Positions 23,406-29,344 of a stretch of 29,344 nucleotides of DNA are shown here, one piece after another. A program made the position numbers and the translations under genes. Position 1 is the first letter of the stretch, and the number at the start of each line of letters is the position of its first letter. The notes beneath the pieces were generated by a model. It made no database searches. It was not told the DNA's origin and worked only from the letters and a program-made list of their open reading frames with translations. Origin of the DNA: Bacteroidota bacterium (lineage in GTDB: Bacteria; Bacteroidota; Ignavibacteria; SZUA-365); the NCBI GenBank assembly GCA_023432805.1, contig JAEYUG010000043.1, positions 1-29,344 of the forward strand, in the 5' to 3' direction.

Positions 23406-24992
23406 TCAGCCGTGACGGGGAAGTGTGAAGTGAAATGTCGCGCCTTCGTCCACGCGGCCCTCGGCCCAGACTCGTCCGCCATGTCGCGTGATGATGCGGT
23501 GTACATTGGCCAGACCGATGCCCGTGCCTTCAAAGTCGCGTGCGGAGTGCAGGCGCTGGAACACGCCGAACATCTTGTCCGCATACTGCATGTCGAACCC
23601 TGCGCCATTGTCGCGTATGTAGACCTCCCATGCGTCGTCATGGGCGACCGAACCGATTTCGATCGTGGCCACGTCGCGGCGGCGCGAGTACTTCACCGCA
23701 TTGTGCATGAGATTCATGAACACGAGGCGCAGCATCGAGGGATCCGCATGCACGACGGGGAGCACACCGATGGTCCACGCCACCTGACGATCGCCGATCT
23801 CGCCGGCCAGCGCCTCGCGCACGTCGTCGACCATGCCGCGCACGTCGAGTTCCACCTGCTGCATCTCGGTGCGTCCCATGCGTGAGAAGACGAGCAGGTC
23901 GTCGATCAGCGCGCCCATTTCCTTCGAGGCGTCGGTGATGATCTGCAGCCAGTGACGGGACTTCTCATCGAACGTCGCGGCCGTGCTCTGTTCGAGCAGT
24001 TGCACGAATCCGCTGATGTGGCGCAGCGGCGCGCGTAGATCGTGCGAGACCGAGTAGCTGAAGGCCTCCAGTTCCCTGTTCGCCGCGGCGAGCGACGCGG
24101 TGCGTTCCTCGACCCGCTGCTCGAGTTCCGCGTTGAGCGCCAGCAGGTCGGCCTCGCTCTGCAGCAGGCGCCGCGTGCGCTCGGCGACGCGACGGTCGAG
24201 TTCGTCGTTCATCGCGCGCAGCGTGCGCTCGGCTTCGACATGCTCGGATATGTCACGCGCAGCTGCGTAGATCATTCTGCCGGAGGGAGCGGAGCGCCAT
24301 TCGATCCAGCGGTAGGAGCCGTCCTTGCACCGGTACCGGTTGACGAAGTTGATGACGGGATTCTGTTCCGACAGCGTGGCGATGGCCCCGAGCGTGGCAT
24401 CGATGTCGTCGGAATGCACGAAGTCGAGGAAGCGGCTGGCCATCAGCTCCTCCCGGCTCCATCCCAGCGTGCGCATCCACGTTTCGTTCAGGCGGCGGAA
24501 GTACCCGTCGGTGTCTGCGATGCAGAGCATGTCGAGCGCAATGTCGAAGAAGCGCGTGAGTTCCTCGGTCGAGGCCTGCAGCGCCTCCTCGGTGCGACGG
24601 CGGCGGGTGATGTCGCGCACCGTCGCCGCGACCACGGGGCTTCCCTGCAGATCGAACGCCGACAGCAGGACCTCGCAGGGGAAATCCTCGCCCGTGCACC
24701 GGCGATGGATCCACTCGAAGGAATCCATCCCCTCACGCATCGCACGTTCGATATGCTCGTTGGCCGCCTCGACCGAACTGCGTCCGTCGGGCTGCTCGGG
24801 CGGCGACAGTTCGCCGGGATGCAGCACGAGCATCCGCTCCCTCGACGGACAGTTGAACATCTCGAGGGCGTGGGGATTGCAATCGAGGAACCCGTCGAGG
24901 GTGAGGATGAAGATGGCGTCGCGCGAACTCTCGAACAGGGCGCGGAAGCCGCTGTCATTGCCATGCACGTGCATGGACTCGGGTCGGGACAT
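23406..24992 (-). CDS. Multi-PAS sensor histidine kinase
   Basis: 528 residues from the ATG at 24992; an upstream in-frame start at 25127 would add an unlikely basic tail and was not used, and no strong Shine-Dalgarno decides. Two PAS domains are at about 10-130 (FRALFESSRDAIFILTLDGF) and 140-260 (FFDIALDMLCIADTDGYFRR, with the PAC-type GSYRWIEWRSAP). A coiled coil follows (AERTRRLLQSEADLLALNAE). HisKA has FSYSVSHDLRAPLRHISGF (H317), and HATPase_c has FMNLMHNAVKYSRR, DNGAGFD and GTGIGLANVHRI. No membrane segment is seen, so the sensor is cytoplasmic. This H-box type commonly pairs with Rcp1-like regulators, as the next gene shows. Confidence 0.93.
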   Translation of the reverse strand: MSRPESMHVHGNDSGFRALFESSRDAIFILTLDGFLDCNPHALEMFNCPSRERMLVLHPGELSPPEQPDGRSSVEAANEHIERAMREGMDSFEWIHRRCTGEDFPCEVLLSAFDLQGSPVVAATVRDITRRRRTEEALQASTEELTRFFDIALDMLCIADTDGYFRRLNETWMRTLGWSREELMASRFLDFVHSDDIDATLGAIATLSEQNPVINFVNRYRCKDGSYRWIEWRSAPSGRMIYAAARDISEHVEAERTLRAMNDELDRRVAERTRRLLQSEADLLALNAELEQRVEERTASLAAANRELEAFSYSVSHDLRAPLRHISGFVQLLEQSTAATFDEKSRHWLQIITDASKEMGALIDDLLVFSRMGRTEMQQVELDVRGMVDDVREALAGEIGDRQVAWTIGVLPVVHADPSMLRLVFMNLMHNAVKYSRRRDVATIEIGSVAHDDAWEVYIRDNGAGFDMQYADKMFGVFQRLHSARDFEGTGIGLANVHRIITRHGGRVWAEGRVDEGATFHFTLPRHG

Positions 24993-25210
24993 GGGAGCCG
25001 AAGGAGTGTGATGCCGGAACCTAGTCCGCAGGTGCGACAGAATCAACCATCCCGACAGAAATGCAGGAGCAGTGGCTGATTTTCTGCCTTTTCCTCGTCG
25101 CAGATCGTTGCGATCTTTGTATTTCACGTGTCTGCATCAAGGGAAAGGAGATCGCACCACACGCACCCCTCACACACTCACTCATTCATCCACAGCAAGG
25201 GAGCTGCACA

Positions 25211-26083
25211 ATGAGTACACCATCAACACGTCGCCGGCGCACGCCGGAGCCACCAACCGAATTCCGCATCCGCAAGCGCGACAAGCCGATCGTCGAGGCC
25301 TTCGCCACCTGCCTCGCCACGCTGGCCGCCACACCGGCACTCGACACCCCCTTTCGCGACGTGCTCGAGCGCATGCGCCACCGGGTGATCGCCCTGCCGG
25401 CTTATCCCAACTGGGCGCTTTCGCTCACCATCACACAGACCGCGCATCTTGCGCAGACCACCACCTACTGGTCGATGTTCGTCTCCCCGAATCGCGTCAG
25501 TGTGGAACTCCGGGCGCGAGTGCCCTACGGGTACGAATTCCACACGGAGACCTACCACTCCTGGAGCGTATCGCGCGTCAGCACCTCGGGTTGCAGCGAA
25601 CGGATGCGCGCATACTACGGCAACTATCCGCTGCTTCCGCTGAGCGATGATCTTGCGCACGTCAATGCCTGGGGACCCGGCACGGACATGATGCTCGAGC
25701 GCTACACGGTCGGTGAGGAGCGGGGGATCTACACCTTCTCTAGTGGAGAGCTCTCGCAGGAGGAATGCGACCGTCGGGGACTCCAGGTGCTCTCGACGCT
25801 GACCGACCCGGTACGCGCCACCGAAGTGGGGAAGCGCTATGACATGAAAAATCTCGACTGCGACATGTGTCACCGCACGCTCGATGCGTTCCCCTACATG
25901 GTCGATGCACGCCTGCGCGCCGCCCACATGTTCGGCTACCTCTGTCCCGGTTGCTTCTTCATCGACGGCACCGGCCTCGGCATGGGATTCGGCCAGCTCT
26001 ATGAGCGCGAGGGCGAAGGTCTGTGGCTGATGGTCGGGGGCTTCCCCGACTGGGAGCGTCGGGACGACGCACACAACAGCTGA
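25211..26083 (+). CDS. Protein of unknown function with two Cys pairs
   Basis: 290 residues, not recognised. The ATG at 25211 follows AGGGAG by 7 nt. There is no signal peptide or membrane helix. The N-terminus is basic (STRRRRTPEPP). The first 200 residues are mixed, with EFRIRKRDKPIVEAFATCLA and aromatic-rich stretches such as AYYGNYPLLPLSDDL. Near residue 215 is CDMC and about 30 residues later CPGC, which could bind one zinc ion. It lies alone between the divergent kinase operon and the methyltransferase gene. No function is proposed. Confidence 0.75.
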   Translation: MSTPSTRRRRTPEPPTEFRIRKRDKPIVEAFATCLATLAATPALDTPFRDVLERMRHRVIALPAYPNWALSLTITQTAHLAQTTTYWSMFVSPNRVSVELRARVPYGYEFHTETYHSWSVSRVSTSGCSERMRAYYGNYPLLPLSDDLAHVNAWGPGTDMMLERYTVGEERGIYTFSSGELSQEECDRRGLQVLSTLTDPVRATEVGKRYDMKNLDCDMCHRTLDAFPYMVDARLRAAHMFGYLCPGCFFIDGTGLGMGFGQLYEREGEGLWLMVGGFPDWERRDDAHNS

Positions 26084-26111
26084 CACCATCCTTAATCCCC
26101 ACCCCGTCATC

Positions 26112-26146
26112 CACCCCCGTCACGCATTGCCTGTGTGGCGGGGGTG
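26112..26146 (+). terminator. Hairpin after the Cys-pair protein gene
   Basis: Perfect 8-bp arms CACCCCCG and CGGGGGTG around a 19-nt loop, 28 nt after the stop at 26083. No T tract follows. It overlaps the candidate promoter of the methyltransferase gene, so it may instead be an operator. Confidence 0.35.
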
Positions 26147-26155
26147 TGCTAATAT
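26127..26155 (+). promoter_or_regulatory. Candidate sigma-70-like promoter of the methyltransferase gene
   Basis: TTGCCT and TAATAT are separated by 17 bp, with TG upstream of the -10, about 27 nt before the ATG at 26182. The fit is to the general sigma-70 consensus; Bacteroidota-type promoters differ, so this is tentative. Confidence 0.35.
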
Positions 26156-26181
26156 GGGCGGATGATTCCATCACGACGGTC

Positions 26182-27018
26182 ATGAGCAGCACGCGATCGG
26201 ACGCGGGTTCCGACGACCTGAAGGCGCAGGTGCAGGCGTTCTGGGACGCCGCGAGCTGCGGCGAGGTGTATGCTGCGGGCACGACGCCGCATGACTACTA
26301 TGAAAGCCACCGCAGTGTGCGCTACGCACTCGAACCGTACATCGCGTCCTTCGCGCACTTCGAGGAGGGCGCAGGGCGCGATGTGCTCGAGGTCGGTGTC
26401 GGGATGGGTGCCGATCATGTGGAGTGGGCGCGATCGCATCCCCGCCGCCTTGCGGGCGTCGACCTCACGCCACGGGCTGTTGCGCATACGCGCGCGCGGC
26501 TCGCCGTGTACGGACTGGCATCGGAGCTCGGCGTGGGAGATGCCGAACGCCTGCCCTTCGGCGATGCGAGTTTCGACATCGTGTATTCGTACGGCGTGCT
26601 GCATCACTCGCCCGACACGCCACGTGCGGTGCGCGAGGTGCACCGGGTGCTGCGAGCGGGTGGGACGGCGCGCATCATGATCTATCACGCGCGGGCGCTG
26701 ACCGGCTACATGCTCTGGCTGCGCTATGCGCTGCTGGCGGGGCGTCCCGGCAGGTCGCTCGCCGACGTGTACTTTCATCACCTCGAGAGCGCGGGCACGA
26801 AGGCGTACACACGCGAGGAGGCGCGGCGCATGTTCGCGGACTTCTCCGATGTGCGCCTTCGCGTGCAGCTGAATCCCGGCGACCTGCTCGAAGGCGCGAC
26901 GGGACAGCGGCACGGCGGCGCGCTGCTCACGCTCGCACGCGCGCTCTGGCCGCGTCCCCTGCTGCGCCGCCTGATGCGCAATCACGGACTCGCGCTGCTC
27001 ATCGAAGCGGTCAAATAA
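26182..27018 (+). CDS. Class I SAM-dependent methyltransferase
   Basis: 278 residues. The Rossmann core has motif I DVLEVGVGMGADHVEWAR (about 70-87), the acidic end of strand 2 in LAGVDLTPRAVAHTRAR, GDAERLPFGDASFDIVYSYG (motifs II/III), and GVLHHSPDTPRAVREVHRVL followed by RAGGTARIMIY, typical of the Methyltransf_11 family. The N-terminal piece KAQVQAFWDAASCGEVYAAG is often seen in methyltransferases of small molecules or cell-surface sugars. The C-terminal ~80 residues probably bind the substrate, which is unknown. The ATG at 26182 is the first in-frame ATG after the upstream gene; no clear Shine-Dalgarno. The metallopeptidase starts 69 nt downstream, so the two may form an operon. Confidence 0.88.
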   Translation: MSSTRSDAGSDDLKAQVQAFWDAASCGEVYAAGTTPHDYYESHRSVRYALEPYIASFAHFEEGAGRDVLEVGVGMGADHVEWARSHPRRLAGVDLTPRAVAHTRARLAVYGLASELGVGDAERLPFGDASFDIVYSYGVLHHSPDTPRAVREVHRVLRAGGTARIMIYHARALTGYMLWLRYALLAGRPGRSLADVYFHHLESAGTKAYTREEARRMFADFSDVRLRVQLNPGDLLEGATGQRHGGALLTLARALWPRPLLRRLMRNHGLALLIEAVK

Positions 27019-27086
27019 GGGAGCATCGCATCCGAAATGGATCTCCACCCGATGTCCGATCCCCACTCACATACCGGAACCATCTC

Positions 27087-29225
27087 ATGGCACCTCACTT
27101 CACCGGACGTCGCGCACGCACGTGGCTTCCGCTCGCGTGGCTTCCGCTGGCGGTTGCGCTCGTGGTCGGAGCCTGCGGCCACAGGCAGGCCGACGCACCA
27201 CAGGCAGCGGCATCCCGCATGATCACCGACGCACAGATCCACGACGCAGTCGCATCCCTCATCACCACGCATGGCGAGGCCGCCCGCGTGCGCGCCGAGC
27301 GCGGCGTGGCGCAGGTTGCCGCGCTGTGGCGCGAGGAGGATGGCAGCGCCGCCGACTTCGCCGCCTTCTGCACGGCGCACTTCCTTTCCGACACCGCCCG
27401 CCTCGCTGCGACGCTCGCGCGCTTCGAGGAGAATCTCATGCTCATCAACGGGTACCTGACGGAGTTGAACCGCGATCTGATGCGTCCCCTGCATCTGGAT
27501 CTCGGCGAGGTCACCCCGCTCGATGAACTGTTCGGCACCTTCTCGCCGTCGGCGCACGTGACCAGCGATCTGTTCGCCACGAAGCTCGCCTTCGTCGCGC
27601 TGCTGAACTATCCGGTCACGACGCTCGAGCAGCGCGTCAAGGAGGGGCCGCAGTGGAGCCGTCGCCAGTGGGCCGAGGCGCGCCTCGGCGGCATGTTCGC
27701 CAGCCGCGTCCCGTCGGACGTGAACCAGGCGATCACCAACGCCTACACTGCAGCCGACACGTACATCTCGTCGTACAACATCCACATGCACGGACTCGTC
27801 GACGAGAAGGGCGCGCGGATGTTTCCCGAGGGACTCGCGCTGATCACGCACTGGGGATTGCGCGACGAGTTGAAGGCCCAGTATGCGAAGGAGGGAGGCC
27901 TCGCGCGGCAGCGCATGATCATGAAGGTGATGGAGAGGATCATCACGCAGGAAATCCCGAAGGTGGTGATCGACAATCCCGCCGTCGACTGGGATCCCGT
28001 CACCAACACCGTCGCCGCGCGCCCCGCTGCGGAAGCCTCTGCTGCGGAAGCCACTGCGACGCCGTCTGCCGAGCGCGAGCCCGACACCCGCTATGCACGC
28101 TGGCTCGAGATCTTCAAGGCCGAGAAGGCCGGCGACGTCCACCACACCGGCGACGCAACGTTCATCGACCGCAAGTTCAACCGCGAGCGTGAAATTCCGG
28201 AGAAGGACGTCGAGGCCCTGCTCGTCTCGGTGCTCTCGGATCCCGTCGCGAAGGACGTCGCTGCACTCGTGGCCGCGCGTCTCGGCCGGGCGCTCGAGCC
28301 CTTCGACATCTGGTACAACGGCTTCCGCACCGCGGGTGACAATGAAGACGTGCTCGACCGCATCGTCGGTGCGAAGTATCCGAACGTGGCCGCGTTTCAG
28401 AGGGATCTTCCTACCATCCTCCGCAAGCTGGGCTTCTCGAGCAGGACGTCGACCTGGCTCGCCGAACGCATCGCTGTGGATCCCTCGCGCGGTGCGGGTC
28501 ACGCGATGGGGGCGGGACGTCTGACCGACAAGGCGCATCTGCGCACCCGGATCCCCGCGGGCGGCATGACCTACAAGGGCTACAACATTGCTATCCACGA
28601 ACTCGGGCACAACGTCGAGCAGACCTTCTCGTTTCAGGGCATCGACCACACGCTGCTGCGCGGCGTGCCGAACACTGCGTTCACCGAGGGATTCGCATTC
28701 GTGTTCCAGAGCCGTGACCGCGAGCTGCTGGGTCGCGGGGTGAAGGACGCCTCCGCCGACGCGCTCGAGACGCTCAACACCTACTGGGCGACCTTCGAGA
28801 TCTCGGGTGTGGCGCTCTGCGACATGCGGGTCTGGCGCTGGATGTACGAGCATCCCTCGGCGACACCGGCGGAGCTGAAGCAGGCCGTGCTCGCGATCGC
28901 GCGCGAGGTGTGGAACACGTACTACGCGCCGCTGTTTGGTGTGAAAGACGTGGCGCTGCTCGCCATCTACTCGCACACGATCGATGCGGGCATGTACACG
29001 CCCGACTATCCCATGGGTCACATCATCGCCTTCCAGATCGAGCAGTATCTCGCAACGCGCAACCTCGCCACGGAGATGGAGCGTATGTGCAGGATCGGGT
29101 CGGTCTCTCCCGATCTCTGGATGCGTACCGCGGTTGGCGCACCGATTTCGACGCAGCCTCTGCTCGACGCAGCCCGCGCCGCGATAAAGGACGGTGGACG
29201 TCTCCGTCCACCCAACTCCAACTGA
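27087..29225 (+). CDS. Lipoprotein zinc metallopeptidase (HExxH, gluzincin-like)
   Basis: 712 residues. Lipoprotein signal from the ATG at 27087: basic start, hydrophobic core and lipobox VVGAC, so it is anchored in the envelope. The zinc site is HELGH (H504, E505, H508), followed 26 residues later by E534 in AFTEGFAFVFQ, the layout of HExxH...E gluzincins such as the M3-like group. A GGMTYKGYNIAIHELGHN context supports a real active site. Longer in-frame frames upstream overlap the methyltransferase gene and were rejected. Two 15-bp in-frame duplications occur, at 27123-27152 (WLPLA twice in the signal peptide) and 28026-28055 (AAEAS/AAEAT in a linker). The last ~12 codons (KDGGRLRPPNSN) lie inside element E5, so the native C-terminus has been replaced or extended. 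Confidence 0.88.
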   Translation: MAPHFTGRRARTWLPLAWLPLAVALVVGACGHRQADAPQAAASRMITDAQIHDAVASLITTHGEAARVRAERGVAQVAALWREEDGSAADFAAFCTAHFLSDTARLAATLARFEENLMLINGYLTELNRDLMRPLHLDLGEVTPLDELFGTFSPSAHVTSDLFATKLAFVALLNYPVTTLEQRVKEGPQWSRRQWAEARLGGMFASRVPSDVNQAITNAYTAADTYISSYNIHMHGLVDEKGARMFPEGLALITHWGLRDELKAQYAKEGGLARQRMIMKVMERIITQEIPKVVIDNPAVDWDPVTNTVAARPAAEASAAEATATPSAEREPDTRYARWLEIFKAEKAGDVHHTGDATFIDRKFNREREIPEKDVEALLVSVLSDPVAKDVAALVAARLGRALEPFDIWYNGFRTAGDNEDVLDRIVGAKYPNVAAFQRDLPTILRKLGFSSRTSTWLAERIAVDPSRGAGHAMGAGRLTDKAHLRTRIPAGGMTYKGYNIAIHELGHNVEQTFSFQGIDHTLLRGVPNTAFTEGFAFVFQSRDRELLGRGVKDASADALETLNTYWATFEISGVALCDMRVWRWMYEHPSATPAELKQAVLAIAREVWNTYYAPLFGVKDVALLAIYSHTIDAGMYTPDYPMGHIIAFQIEQYLATRNLATEMERMCRIGSVSPDLWMRTAVGAPISTQPLLDAARAAIKDGGRLRPPNSN

Positions 29226-29344
29226 GCATTCGTCAACAGTGGACGAGGACGTCCACCGACCTTTCGTGGTGGACGAGGACGTCCACCGACCTTTCGTGGT
29301 GGACGAGGACGTCCACCGACCTTTCGTGGTGGACGAGGACGTCC
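29186..29344. repeat. Composite palindromic element E5 with a 30-bp tandem array running off the window
   Basis: AAAGGACGGTGGACG-TCTC-CGTCCACC, a core ACTGAGCATTCGTCAACA, then a 30-bp unit with the GTGGACG-AGGA-CGTCCAC hairpin repeated at 29241, 29271, 29301 and 29331 (cut by the edge). Units are identical. It overlaps the last codons and the stop of the metallopeptidase gene. Confidence 0.9.

Noticed and set aside
26424..27086. N-terminal extension of the metallopeptidase over the methyltransferase gene
   Set aside because: The extension is Arg-rich out-of-frame translation of the methyltransferase, and a lipoprotein signal peptide begins at 27087.
26982..29021. Long minus-strand open frame opposite the metallopeptidase
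   Set aside because: No recognisable motif; the plus strand carries lipobox, HELGH and the third ligand.
29239..29344. CRISPR array at the right edge
   Set aside because: The 30-bp units are directly contiguous and identical with no spacers, and they are palindromic members of the E family.

Overview
The window is G+C-rich bacterial chromosome, cut inside a gene at the left edge and inside a repeat array at the right edge. Three large secreted proteins end in C-terminal domains of the type IX secretion (Por) sorting kind. Outer-membrane beta-barrel proteins are frequent, one ECF sigma factor is paired with a membrane-anchored barrel protein, and a short-form AMP nucleosidase resembles those of Bacteroidota. 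Together these point to the Bacteroidota/Chlorobiota/Ignavibacteria/Kapabacteria side of the FCB group. This placement is inference; no rRNA or tRNA was seen.

Layout, left to right. 1-1970 (-) is the start of a GAF hybrid sensor kinase whose linker holds eight 15-bp repeats. 2066-4252 (-) is a secreted protein with five ~120-residue Cys-rich repeats. 4435-5678 (-) is a two-gene membrane-protein operon, divergent from a ferritin-like protein gene and amn (5786-7056, +). A 24-bp copy of the amn 3' end recurs at 10422-10445, so 7032-10445 looks like an integrated element. It carries a zinc-ribbon protein, a DUF2513-like fragment, a small unknown protein, a truncated Mu gpF-like phage protein and a secreted barrel protein, but no integrase. 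10513-12681 (-) is an ECF sigma / anti-sigma-like / barrel operon. 12790-13564 (-) is crcB with a DUF190 gene. 13664-15049 (-) is a T9SS beta-propeller protein. 15273-15861 (-) is a complete yefM-yoeB toxin-antitoxin pair. 16006-16710 (-) is a barrel protein, 16894-18348 (-) a K+/H+ antiporter, and 18501-21833 (-) a large Asp-box T9SS protein. 22056-24992 (-) is a three-gene histidine kinase/response regulator operon. 25211-29225 (+) holds a Cys-pair protein, a SAM methyltransferase and a lipoprotein zinc metallopeptidase.

The most interesting signals lie between genes. First, a family of at least five composite palindromic elements (E1-E5), two of them fused to a duplicated promoter/ribosome-binding-site cassette, mostly abuts stop codons and in one case supplies the end of a protein. 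Second, a TGTAC-type operator sits in front of yefM-yoeB, and a 24/27 identical copy sits in front of crcB. Third, the amn-flanking direct repeats define a decayed integrative element. Fourth, in-frame 15-bp tandem duplications occur in at least four different genes.
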